Source of the DNA: CAYJFQ01 sp964369955
Lineage (GTDB): Bacteria; Bacillota_I; Bacilli_A; Erysipelotrichales; Erysipelotrichaceae
Direction of reading: 5' to 3'
Length of the DNA: 64,000 nucleotides
Assembly (NCBI GenBank): GCA_964369955.1
Contig: CAYJFQ010000003.1
Span: forward strand, 40,450-104,449
The position numbers and the translations under genes are program-made. Positions within the stretch are counted from its first letter, which is position 1. The number at the start of each line of letters is the position of its first letter. A model generated the notes under the pieces. That model did no database searches, was not told the DNA's origin, and saw nothing but the letters and a program-made list of their open reading frames with translations. Positions 52,586 through 60,262 of the stretch are shown in pieces.

Positions 52586-52984
52586 ATGAATAATAATAAG
52601 AATGAAATAGAAAATAATGCATTATTTTGGCAAAAGTTGGACTCTTTGTTTTTTTCATCAGATATTGTAATTGATCGTAAAAGAGGGAGCGTTCATCCGA
52701 GTTATAGTAATCTTATTTATCCGGTTGATTATGGTTATTTAAACGATACTTTATCAACTGATGGGTTTGAAATTGATGTCTTTGTCGGCAGTGAGAAAAA
52801 ACAAGTAATCGACACTATGATTGTGTCAGCTGACTTATTGAAGAAGGATATTGAAGTAAAGATTCTTTATGGATGTAATGATGAGGAGTTAGATGAAGTT
52901 CTTAAGTTTATGAACCAAACAGATTTTCAGAAGACGATACTTGTTAGACGAAGTAATGAAATCCCTGTATGGGCAGAAATTTAA
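52586..52984 (+). CDS. inorganic pyrophosphatase-like protein
   Basis: 132 residues from ATG 52586, chosen because the -10 element overlaps upstream starts. VIDRKRGSVHPSYSNLIYPV with DYGYLNDTLSTDGFEIDVFV matches the core of family I pyrophosphatase. Compared with D-G-D-P-L-D, the second Asp is replaced (D-G-F-E-I-D), and the later Asp pair of the metal site is not evident; the C-terminal half is KKDIEVKILYGCNDEELDEV. The short form is known from other Firmicutes, to my memory. Whether it hydrolyses pyrophosphate is unclear. Confidence 0.8.
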   Translation: MNNNKNEIENNALFWQKLDSLFFSSDIVIDRKRGSVHPSYSNLIYPVDYGYLNDTLSTDGFEIDVFVGSEKKQVIDTMIVSADLLKKDIEVKILYGCNDEELDEVLKFMNQTDFQKTILVRRSNEIPVWAEI

Positions 52985-53004
52985 TCAGCATTGCTGATTT
53001 TTTT
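52983..53004 (+). terminator. terminator after the pyrophosphatase-like gene
   Basis: AATCAGCA (52983-52990) pairs with TGCTGATT (52992-52999), followed by T-run. The left arm includes the stop codon. Confidence 0.8.
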
Positions 53005-53030
53005 GTCTTAAAAAGGTGTATAATGCCAAT

Positions 53031-53426
53031 ATGGATAAGAAAATTGTCAAAGATTTACTTAAAAATACCGAAGCAGTAGCAAAGGGCATAATTAATAATC
53101 GTGATAAACAATTGGAGTTTATTAAAGAGGGTAATGATTATTTACAGATTAAAACCCAAGGAAGGGCTATTGATAATTATTGGCGTAGTCTTATTTTAGC
53201 TTTTGATTTAATAGGTGATTATTTTAATAGTAAGTATTTAAAGTTACCAATCAGTAGTTTATTGATTTTAATAGGGGTATTTATTTATTTATTGTATCCA
53301 ACGAATATAATTCCATTTAAAAATCGGTTTTATGGGATGTTTGAAAGAATGTTTGTAGTAATTCTAGCGTTGGAATTAGTTAAGGGTGACTTGTCTAATT
53401 ATTCTGATTGGAAAGCGCTTAACTAA
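53031..53426 (+). CDS. DUF1232 (YkvA)-like membrane protein
   Basis: 131 residues from ATG 53031. The first 80 residues are soluble and helical; then PISSLLILIGVFIYLLYPTN and IIPFKNR match the core of DUF1232 (hydrophobic stretch ending L-x-P-x-D/N-x-I-P). A TATAAT at 53019-53024 ends six bases before ATG, another near-leaderless arrangement, though AAAAAGGTG lies just ahead of it. Function unknown. Confidence 0.75.
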   Translation: MDKKIVKDLLKNTEAVAKGIINNRDKQLEFIKEGNDYLQIKTQGRAIDNYWRSLILAFDLIGDYFNSKYLKLPISSLLILIGVFIYLLYPTNIIPFKNRFYGMFERMFVVILALELVKGDLSNYSDWKALN

Positions 53427-53464
53427 GCATAGTATATTATTTATAGTAGCGGGTGGTGTTTGTA

Positions 53465-54268
53465 GTGAATAGGAATCAAATTTTAAAAAATGTCTTTTCA
53501 ATTATAATCGGAATAGCAGTTACTTTGATTTTAGCTATAAATCTTTTTATGTACACTTTTCATAGCAAAGAGTTAATGATGAGCGCTATTGTGAATTCAG
53601 ATTTTGTGTCGATAGTTAGTGATGAGATAATTGAAGATTCAGCTCCGATCTTAGCAGAATATCACTTGCGTGATGACTTAGTTAGTGATGCGCTAGAGAG
53701 TGTTGATTTAAATGCGGAAGTATTAAGTCATGTTGATTATTTAATGTCTGGTATTAGTTCTAATGTTGATTTTAAGGCTTATAAGAATAGTTTGACGGAG
53801 CTGTTGGAAGTTGATTTAGCCACTTATCCTGATAAGGATGAACTTATTGATGAGATTGATTGTCGCTTACTTAATGTTTATTTAGTACCGATGAATAATG
53901 CACGTTTGAATAATTTATTGGATAATTATTATCCTTTAGAAGTTTATATGTATATTATTGTAGGGTCTTTATCTTTAGTGGTGTTTTCTTTGTTTATGTT
54001 GATTTATAATTTAAGAAAGCGTTCTATTTCAAAGTATTTATATCGGGTGGCTGTTACGACTACCTTCAGTTGTATTGGTTTATCTCTAATTATAATTGGG
54101 GTATTTAAAGTGGATAACGGTGGGTCTTCTTATAGTTCACTGGTTAATAACTTATATGATTATGCTGGTGCTTTTCTTCTGATTGCAGGTTTAATTATTG
54201 GTTGTGTTTTAATAACTGATTTGAGTACTAGAAGAGTAAAGGCTTATTTTGAGAAAAATATTAAGTAG
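53465..54268 (+). CDS. hypothetical multi-pass membrane protein
   Basis: 267 residues from GTG 53465, with GGGTGGTG six bases upstream; GTG 53453 and 53456 lie inside that site. One N-terminal membrane segment (about 9-30), an extracellular region rich in acidic residues and serines (about 35-155; IIEDSAPILAEYHL), then three membrane segments (about 160-180, 195-215, 230-250). The outline is like FtsX/MacB-type or YhgE-like envelope proteins but no motif confirms any. It stands just before ftsA. Confidence 0.7.
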   Translation: MNRNQILKNVFSIIIGIAVTLILAINLFMYTFHSKELMMSAIVNSDFVSIVSDEIIEDSAPILAEYHLRDDLVSDALESVDLNAEVLSHVDYLMSGISSNVDFKAYKNSLTELLEVDLATYPDKDELIDEIDCRLLNVYLVPMNNARLNNLLDNYYPLEVYMYIIVGSLSLVVFSLFMLIYNLRKRSISKYLYRVAVTTTFSCIGLSLIIIGVFKVDNGGSSYSSLVNNLYDYAGAFLLIAGLIIGCVLITDLSTRRVKAYFEKNIK

Positions 54269-54270
54269 AT

Positions 54271-54299
54271 ACGACAAGTAAATAATTATTTGTTATAAT
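54271..54299 (+). promoter_or_regulatory. promoter of ftsA-ftsZ
   Basis: ACGACA (54271-54276), 17 bases, TATAAT (54294-54299) with TGT directly before it, an extended -10. ATG 54318 follows 18 bases later, after GGTGGAGGG. Confidence 0.6.
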
Positions 54300-54317
54300 T
54301 ATTTAAGGTGGAGGGTT

Positions 54318-55553
54318 ATGAGCTGCGATAAATTAATTTCGACTTTACAAATAAATCAAGGTGAATTAACTCTAGTTACTGGAGAATTTTTAAATACTCG
54401 TTTAAATATTTTAAAAGTCGAAAAAACAAAATTATACGGAATTGAGAGTGGCAAAGTTGTTGATAGTGAGGCTGTTGCTGATTCAATTAGAAAGTTAGTT
54501 AATCGCACTTCAGAACACTTAGGAGTTAATTTAACAGGTGTTATCTTGATGATTCCAAGTTTTCAAGTTAAGAAAACAAATAAAAAAGTAGTGGTGACAA
54601 TTAATGAACAATTGGTCACTAAAGAAGATGTTAAGCAAGCCTTAAAGGAAGCTAGCGTCGTTTCTGAGCCTGGTTTAGTTTTAATTAATACTGCTATTAA
54701 AAAAGTTTATGTTAACAATGTTCCGGTTGAGGATAGTCCTATTGGGTTAGCTGGGGATCTGTTAACTATGGAACTTGACTTATTGTATGCCAATCGTGAA
54801 GTTACTTACCAATATGTTGGTGCTTGTGAAAAGGCAGGATTGGAGATTTTAGATATCTGTTTAGATAGTTATGCGGCTGGGAAAGAGATGATTTTAAGTC
54901 GCAAGAGCACTTTTACTAATGTGATTAGTTTAGGTTTGTTTGAGAATTATAGCGCCTTAACTTTATACAGTAAGGGTAATTTAATTAGTGTTGAGATTAT
55001 TGATACTGGTTATGGTAGTTGGTTGACTGAAATTGTTAATAATACAAAGATGGATTATGACACCGCCAAAGAATTCTGTCGTTACAATTTATCGATGCAT
55101 AATTTAAATAGTAATTTAGCTGTTTGGGTTTCAGAGAACGATGGTAAACAAGAGGTTGTAACTCAGGGTCAGTTGAATACTTTAGTTAATAAAAAAATAT
55201 ATCATTGGATTAATGAAGTATTAGATCTATGTTCTAACATCATTAATAAGGGTGAAGTTTCATTCCTAGTTTATGGCGATTGTGTTGGAGTTAAGGGCTT
55301 AAATGAGTCGATGGAGAATGGTTTGAATTCAAAAGTTGAACTCTATGTCCCTAATACTATTGGGGCTAGAACTAGTGATTTAGTTAGTAATTTAGGTGGC
55401 TTCTATGTTTACTATGATCAGCGTTATATCTACAATCAAAAATTTTCAAGTGTTGATGTAGAATTATATAATAATGTATTAATGCAAGCGCATCTAAAAA
55501 AAGATAAGAGTATAACAAATAAATTTAAGAGTTTATTTACAGAAAAGCTATAG
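54318..55553 (+). CDS. ftsA: cell division protein FtsA (divergent)
   Basis: 411 residues. The actin-like fold is recognisable by order and context: FtsA SHS2 segment (LNLTGVILMIPSFQVKK), GAACEKAGLEILDICLDSYA-like linker seen as ACEKAGLEILDICLDSYAAG, and VISLGLFENYSALTLYSKGN. The C-terminal KSITNKFKSLFTEKL is the amphipathic membrane anchor. It recruits FtsZ to the membrane; ftsZ follows after nine bases. Sequence is less conserved than usual, yet the location and anchor make the call safe. Confidence 0.88.
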   Translation: MSCDKLISTLQINQGELTLVTGEFLNTRLNILKVEKTKLYGIESGKVVDSEAVADSIRKLVNRTSEHLGVNLTGVILMIPSFQVKKTNKKVVVTINEQLVTKEDVKQALKEASVVSEPGLVLINTAIKKVYVNNVPVEDSPIGLAGDLLTMELDLLYANREVTYQYVGACEKAGLEILDICLDSYAAGKEMILSRKSTFTNVISLGLFENYSALTLYSKGNLISVEIIDTGYGSWLTEIVNNTKMDYDTAKEFCRYNLSMHNLNSNLAVWVSENDGKQEVVTQGQLNTLVNKKIYHWINEVLDLCSNIINKGEVSFLVYGDCVGVKGLNESMENGLNSKVELYVPNTIGARTSDLVSNLGGFYVYYDQRYIYNQKFSSVDVELYNNVLMQAHLKKDKSITNKFKSLFTEKL

Positions 55554-55562
55554 GAGGATATT

Positions 55563-56603
55563 ATGGCAATTAATTATGATCAAGTAACGAAAATTAAAGT
55601 CTTTGGAGTAGGCGGAGCCGGATGTAATGCGGTTAATAGAATGGTTGAAGACGGGATGCAAGGCGTAGAGTTTTATGTTGCGAATACTGACCTACAAGTT
55701 CTTAATTCTTCACTGGTTGATAAAAAGATTTTTCTAGGACGTGAAACAAGTGGTGGACGTGGAGCTGGTGCAAATCCAAAAATTGGTAAAGAAGCAGCTT
55801 TAGAATCTGAGGCGGAAATCAGAGAAGCTGTGAAAGGCAGTGACATGGTATTTATTGCGGCTGGTATGGGTGGTGGAACCGGTACAGGTGCATCTCCTTT
55901 GTTTGCGAAAGTGGCAAAGGAAGAAGGAGCTTTAACTGTCGGTATTGTTACTAAACCATTTTATTTTGAGGGTAATAAAAAAATGGATGTAGCTTTAGCT
56001 GGTATTGAAGAGTTAAAGATGCATGTTGACTCATTAATTATTATTCCTAATAATCGTTTATTAGAAATATTTGGAGCTAAACCTCTAGTGGATAGTTTTA
56101 GAGAAGCTGATAATGTATTAAGACAAGGCGTTCAAACGATCACTGATTTGATTGCAGTCTCGACAATGATTAACTTAGACTTTGCGGATGTTAAGTCAGT
56201 TATGGAAGGTCAAGGAGCAGCTTTAATTGGTATTGGTATGGCTAAAGGTGATAATAAATCAATTGATGCAGCTAATGAGGCAATCAATTCACCATTATTA
56301 GAAACAAAAATATCTGGAGCTAAAAAGGCAATCATCAATGTTACTGGTGGTAGTTCAATGAGTGGGTTTGATGTTCAGAAGGCTGTTGAGTTTATCACTG
56401 AAGCGGCAGGCAAAGAAGTTGAAGTTATCTTTGGAGCTGCGATTAATGAGAACCTTGGTGAGAATATTATCGTTACAGTTATTGCGACCGGCTTTGAAGA
56501 GCGTAATAATGTTTATCGTAGTTTTCCAAATTCTGAAGTTAAAACAGAAACAATTGTTGAGCCTGAGGAAGATGATATTCCAGGATTCTTTAAAAATAGA
56601 TAG
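55563..56603 (+). CDS. ftsZ: cell division GTPase FtsZ
   Basis: 346 residues. GTP-binding tubulin signature GGGTGTGASP near residue 104, GVGGAGCNAVNRM at 14-27, and NLDFADVKSVM (T7 synergy loop). The C-terminal peptide DIPGFFKNR binds FtsA. The variable linker before it is short. AGGAGGATATT precedes ATG 55563. A strong terminator follows, so ftsA-ftsZ is a closed unit lacking the usual mra/mur genes. Confidence 0.97.
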   Translation: MAINYDQVTKIKVFGVGGAGCNAVNRMVEDGMQGVEFYVANTDLQVLNSSLVDKKIFLGRETSGGRGAGANPKIGKEAALESEAEIREAVKGSDMVFIAAGMGGGTGTGASPLFAKVAKEEGALTVGIVTKPFYFEGNKKMDVALAGIEELKMHVDSLIIIPNNRLLEIFGAKPLVDSFREADNVLRQGVQTITDLIAVSTMINLDFADVKSVMEGQGAALIGIGMAKGDNKSIDAANEAINSPLLETKISGAKKAIINVTGGSSMSGFDVQKAVEFITEAAGKEVEVIFGAAINENLGENIIVTVIATGFEERNNVYRSFPNSEVKTETIVEPEEDDIPGFFKNR

Positions 56604-56609
56604 TAAGAT

Positions 56610-56635
56610 AAGGAACACTAAGTGTTCCTTTTTTT
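56610..56635 (+). terminator. terminator after ftsZ
   Basis: AAGGAACACT (56610-56619) pairs with AGTGTTCCTT (56621-56630) around one base, followed by T-run. Confidence 0.88.
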
Positions 56636-56637
56636 GA

Positions 56638-56667
56638 ATAAAAAAAACACAATATCTTGGTATTGTG
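56638..56667 (-). terminator. terminator of the AraC gene
   Basis: ACACAATA (56646-56653) pairs with TATTGTGT (56660-56667); on the minus strand the hairpin is followed by T-run from 56646 down to 56638. Confidence 0.78.
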
Positions 56668-56670
56668 TAG

Positions 56671-57834
56671 TTAATTTAATTCTTTTTGTTTGCGGTTTTG
56701 AGCATACTCACTAGGATTGATATTGTATTTGCTCTTAAATACTCTTGAAAAATAGTGAACACTAGCATAACTTAGTTCTTCAGCCACTTCACTAACGGTC
56801 TTATGTTTGTATTTAAGTAGCGTTTTACTTAGTGCTAGCTTTTCATCGTTGATATATAGTTTTGGAGTGGTTTGGAGATTGTCTCTAAATAGATTTTGCA
56901 AAGTTGTTCTTGAGATTCCGAACTTTTTACAGATTTCTTCGACATCGATAGCGGTATAAATGTTATTGTGAATGTAGTTAATAATTTCATTGAACATTTC
57001 ATTTTCAAATATCTTTTTTGGAAGATTAGTTGTTGTGAGGATCAAATCATGGATATCGTAGTGTTCAATCATTGAGATTAATGACTTAAGATAACAAACA
57101 ATTAACTCACAGGCTAACTGGTTTTTAACATCCGAAGTATTATATATCTTTTCAATTTCCTGAACCATCTTTGAAGTGCATTTAATTCTTTGTCCAACAA
57201 TTTTAGTAACTTCACTTTTTGTCATGGAGAACATAATGCTGATGAAGGTTACTTTATTGAGTGCTCGATAAGAGTGATGAGTTCCTGGTTTTGTGATGAT
57301 TAAATCATTCTTTCTTAGTGTTAATTCTTTATTATCTTGAGTGATAATCATTTCACCATTATCAATATACGTTAATTCATAATAATCATGAGTGTGTTTA
57401 GGAAATGAGTAGTCAATATTTTTCGAAAGAAAGAAAACAGCGTATATTTCATCGATGATGAATTTGCTGTTGACAGAGTTTAACTGGATTTCTTGGGCAA
57501 GTTTAAAGATTTCAAAACTTGATCTAGTGTGAATTCTGACTTTTATCTTAGGTTTAAATGAGTTTGCCACAAAACAAAAGAATAAGCCTGACCTTATTTT
57601 AAATTGGTTTTGAATAATAAATAATGAAGGTTCTTTACTTAGATCATCAGTTATAGCGATAGTTGCAATTCCTTGGTATGGTTCGATATAAACACTTCGA
57701 TTATATCTAAACATGTAATGATTGCTTTTGCTTAAGATAATTTCTTCATTTAAGACATAACTACTGTCAAATTCATTTTTATCACTTACCTCTAGGTATT
57801 CTTTCGCGGTTGCGGACGAAGTCTTTATAAACAT
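56671..57834 (-). CDS. AraC family transcriptional regulator of the PTS operon
   Basis: 387 residues from ATG 57834. An upstream ATG at 57912 would add a 26-residue Ile/Phe-rich stretch, which is unlikely as that region holds the promoter. The middle has a cupin-type sensing domain (YSFPKHTHDYYELTYIDN near 170-190, KPGTHHSYRAL) and the C-terminal 100 residues form the two HTH motifs (DVEEICKKFGISRTTLQNLF; TVSEVAEELSYASVHYFSRVF). Divergent from and 130 bases away from the mannose-type PTS operon, so it probably activates it in response to the sugar. Confidence 0.9.
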   Translation of the reverse strand: MFIKTSSATAKEYLEVSDKNEFDSSYVLNEEIILSKSNHYMFRYNRSVYIEPYQGIATIAITDDLSKEPSLFIIQNQFKIRSGLFFCFVANSFKPKIKVRIHTRSSFEIFKLAQEIQLNSVNSKFIIDEIYAVFFLSKNIDYSFPKHTHDYYELTYIDNGEMIITQDNKELTLRKNDLIITKPGTHHSYRALNKVTFISIMFSMTKSEVTKIVGQRIKCTSKMVQEIEKIYNTSDVKNQLACELIVCYLKSLISMIEHYDIHDLILTTTNLPKKIFENEMFNEIINYIHNNIYTAIDVEEICKKFGISRTTLQNLFRDNLQTTPKLYINDEKLALSKTLLKYKHKTVSEVAEELSYASVHYFSRVFKSKYNINPSEYAQNRKQKELN

Positions 57835-57840
57835 AAATAT

Positions 57841-57868
57841 ATTATACAGTATATGTTGAAAAATACAA
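57841..57868 (-). promoter_or_regulatory. promoter of the AraC gene, apparently leaderless
   Basis: On the minus strand TTGTAT (57868-57863), 16 bases, TATAAT (57846-57841), then six bases to ATG 57834. No ribosome binding site is present. Confidence 0.55.
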
Positions 57869-57963
57869 ATAATATACTTAAAAATATAAAGAAAATATGT
57901 GATTAATAACATAATATAGTTGTATGAGGTACTATTGTACTAATTCACAGGAGGAAGAAAACT

Positions 57964-58437
57964 ATGCCAATCGTTTTATGTCGAATTGATAATAGATTAA
58001 TTCATGGGCAGGTTGCGACTCAATGGATGTCAAGTGTAGGAGCTAATTTAATATTAGTTGCTAATGACGCTGTTGCTAGTGACTCGTTCCGACAAGGTCT
58101 TATGGACATGGCAGCTCCAAGTTTCTGTCAAACTCGTTATTTTACAGTTGCAAAGACTTGCGATGTAATGCCAAAAGCTGGTCCAGACCAAAAAATTGCA
58201 ATCATCTGCGATAATCCACAGGATGTATTGAAGTTGATTGAAGGTGGTGTACCTATCACCAAAGTAAATATTGGTAATATGCATATGGCTGAAGGCAAGC
58301 GCCAAGTAGCTACGGTTGTATGTGTAGATGATGCTGATGTTGCTGCATTTAAGGCTATCCAGGATAAGGGTGTTGAACTTGAAATCCGTAAGGTGCCTAG
58401 TGAAGGAACTGAAAGCATCGATAAATTATTTAAATAG
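57964..58437 (+). CDS. PTS mannose/sorbose-family EIIB subunit
   Basis: 157 residues. RIDNRLIHGQVATQWMSSVG holds the phosphorylated His (H15-type), with LILVANDAVASDSFRQGLMD following, a standard EIIB of the mannose/fructose/sorbose family. It takes phosphate from EIIA and hands it to the sugar during transport by EIIC/EIID. CAGGAGGAAG precedes ATG. First gene of the operon; no EIIA domain is fused or adjacent, so EIIA must come from elsewhere. Confidence 0.94.
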   Translation: MPIVLCRIDNRLIHGQVATQWMSSVGANLILVANDAVASDSFRQGLMDMAAPSFCQTRYFTVAKTCDVMPKAGPDQKIAIICDNPQDVLKLIEGGVPITKVNIGNMHMAEGKRQVATVVCVDDADVAAFKAIQDKGVELEIRKVPSEGTESIDKLFK

Positions 58438-58455
58438 AAAGGGAGAATTTTCTAA

Positions 58456-59244
58456 ATGTTTAATATTGTTCAAATTTTATTAGTAGCAGTAGTAACTTTC
58501 TTTGCTGCTATTGACCAATTTAACTTAACTAACGTTTTATATCGTCCTATTATCTTAGGACCAGTTGTTGGTGCTATCTTAGGCGATGTACAAGTTGGTT
58601 TAGTAGTTGGTGGATCTTACGAATTAATGATGGTAGGATCAATGCCTGTTGGAGGAGCACAACCTGCTAACTCTGTATTAGGATGTATTATGGCTGTTGT
58701 ATTTGCAATTTCAACTGGTGCTGACACTGGTGCTGCTTTAGGTTTATCTTTACCTTTTGCATTATTAGGTCAATACTGTGTAATCTTAACTTTCACATTA
58801 ACTTCATTTGTTATGGCTAAAGCTGATGCTTATGCTGCTGAAGCTAACCCAAGTGGAATCACTACTATCAACTGGGTAATGATGGGAGCTTTAGGTTTAT
58901 TCTTTGCTCTTGTAGCAAGTGCTGGATTAATTTCTGGTCAAGCTATCGGAGAAGCTTTATCTACTGCATTACCTGAATGGGTATGGACTGGATTAGGTGT
59001 TGCTGGTGGTATGATGCGTTTCGTTGGATTTGCTGTGTTGATGAAAATTATGTTATCTTCTGATATGTGGGGAGTTTACTTCGGTGGTTTCGCATTAGCA
59101 TTAATTATCGAAAAAGCTGGTTTAGGTGGTTCAGGCTTCTTATTAGTAGCTTTCATCGGTATCGCTATTGCTTTAAGTGATTATCAAACAAATGTTAAAA
59201 TTAAAAATTTAGTAAGTAAAGGAGGATCATCAGATGGCATCTAA
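58456..59244 (+). CDS. PTS mannose/sorbose-family EIIC permease subunit
   Basis: 262 residues, about nine hydrophobic segments. VLYRPIILGPVVGAILGDVQ and MVGSMPVGGAQPANSVLG are EIIC family blocks; ALGLSLPFALLGQYCVIL follows. It forms the membrane channel with EIID. AAAGGGAG precedes ATG. Codon use is strongly optimised (many TTA, GCT, ATC), consistent with high expression. It overlaps EIID by 11 bases. Confidence 0.94.
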   Translation: MFNIVQILLVAVVTFFAAIDQFNLTNVLYRPIILGPVVGAILGDVQVGLVVGGSYELMMVGSMPVGGAQPANSVLGCIMAVVFAISTGADTGAALGLSLPFALLGQYCVILTFTLTSFVMAKADAYAAEANPSGITTINWVMMGALGLFFALVASAGLISGQAIGEALSTALPEWVWTGLGVAGGMMRFVGFAVLMKIMLSSDMWGVYFGGFALALIIEKAGLGGSGFLLVAFIGIAIALSDYQTNVKIKNLVSKGGSSDGI

Positions 59245-60076
59245 TCTAGCATCTAACTATTCAGATTTAAAACCTGCTGCTAATCTTGATAAAGCTACTT
59301 TAAACAAGATGGTATGGAGATCATTAAATTTACAAGGTTCTTTCAACTACGAAAGAATGCAAGCAAATGGTTGGTTATATAGTATCCTTCCTGGTTTAAC
59401 TAAAATTCATACAAATAAAGAAGACTTATCTTTATCTATGGGTCATAACTTAGAGTTCTTTAATACTCACCCTTACTTAGTAACTTTCGTTATGGGTATC
59501 GTATTAGCTCTTGAGCAACAAAAAGCTGATGTTGCGACTATCCGTGCGGTACGTGTTGCTGCTATGGGTCCTTTAGGTGGTATCGGAGATGCTATCTTCT
59601 GGTTTACTTTAGTACCTATCACTGCTGGTATCACTGCTACTATGGCAATTGATGGAAGCTTTGTAGGTCCTATCTTATTCTTCGTAATCTTATTTGGTAT
59701 CCAAATGGCTTTACGTTTTGTTCTTATGAGCTGGTCTTATAGCATGGGTACAAGCGCAATCGAAGTAATGACAAGAAATGCAAAAGAGTTTACTCGTGCT
59801 GCATCTATTCTTGGTATTATGGTTGTTGGAGCTTTAACTGCTTTCTTCGGTGGAACTACTACAGCTTTACAGATTCCTAACGGAACTACAGCTACTGGTG
59901 AACCAAACTTCATCGTTGTGCAAAACGTATTAGATGGAATCCTTCCAAAAATGCTTCCATTAGCTATTACTTTAGTGCTTTTCTACCTTCTTAAAAAGAA
60001 AAACTGGTCTCCAGTTCTTGGTATTTCAGCATTATTAGTAGTTGGTCTATTAGGTGCTTTCGTAGGTTTCTTCTAG
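59234..60076 (+). CDS. PTS mannose/sorbose-family EIID subunit
   Basis: 280 residues. LNKMVWRSLNLQGSFNYERMQ, KEDLSLSMGHNLEFFNTHPYL and GPLGGIGDAIFWFTLVPITAGI are typical of EIID; several membrane segments occupy the C-terminal half. AAAGGAGG precedes ATG 59234. A terminator follows at 60118. Sugar specificity (mannose, fructose, sorbose or an amino sugar) cannot be told from sequence alone. Confidence 0.94.
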   Translation: MASNLASNYSDLKPAANLDKATLNKMVWRSLNLQGSFNYERMQANGWLYSILPGLTKIHTNKEDLSLSMGHNLEFFNTHPYLVTFVMGIVLALEQQKADVATIRAVRVAAMGPLGGIGDAIFWFTLVPITAGITATMAIDGSFVGPILFFVILFGIQMALRFVLMSWSYSMGTSAIEVMTRNAKEFTRAASILGIMVVGALTAFFGGTTTALQIPNGTTATGEPNFIVVQNVLDGILPKMLPLAITLVLFYLLKKKNWSPVLGISALLVVGLLGAFVGFF

Positions 60077-60117
60077 AAAACGAGAAAGTTGCTTGCTTTT
60101 GGCGCAAAGTAAGAATC

Positions 60118-60147
60118 AAAGCTATCATTCATTTGATAGCTTTTTTT
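60118..60147 (+). terminator. terminator of the PTS operon
   Basis: AAAGCTATCA (60118-60127) pairs with TGATAGCTTT (60134-60143), six-base loop, followed by T-run. Confidence 0.88.
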
Positions 60148-60208
60148 ATTTACTTAGAATTTTAAAATATTGATTAGAAATAAAACCTAATTTAGTTTTG
60201 TGAGTATA

Positions 60209-60256
60209 TAAAAAAAGTGCAGGTCCGTAAGTTATTGAATTCAGGAGTTGCACTTT
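60209..60256 (-). terminator. long-loop terminator-like hairpin of the ATP-grasp gene
   Basis: AAAGTGCA (60214-60221) pairs with TGCACTTT (60249-60256) around 27 bases containing GAATTC palindrome; the minus strand ends in a T-run. The long loop makes it unusual as a terminator. Confidence 0.55.
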
Positions 60257-60262
60257 ATATTT

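Noticed and set aside
57835..57912. Hydrophobic 26-residue N-terminal extension of the AraC regulator from ATG 57912
   Set aside because: It lies in an AT-rich promoter region with a TATAAT inside, has no ribosome binding site, and AraC proteins do not normally start with a membrane segment.
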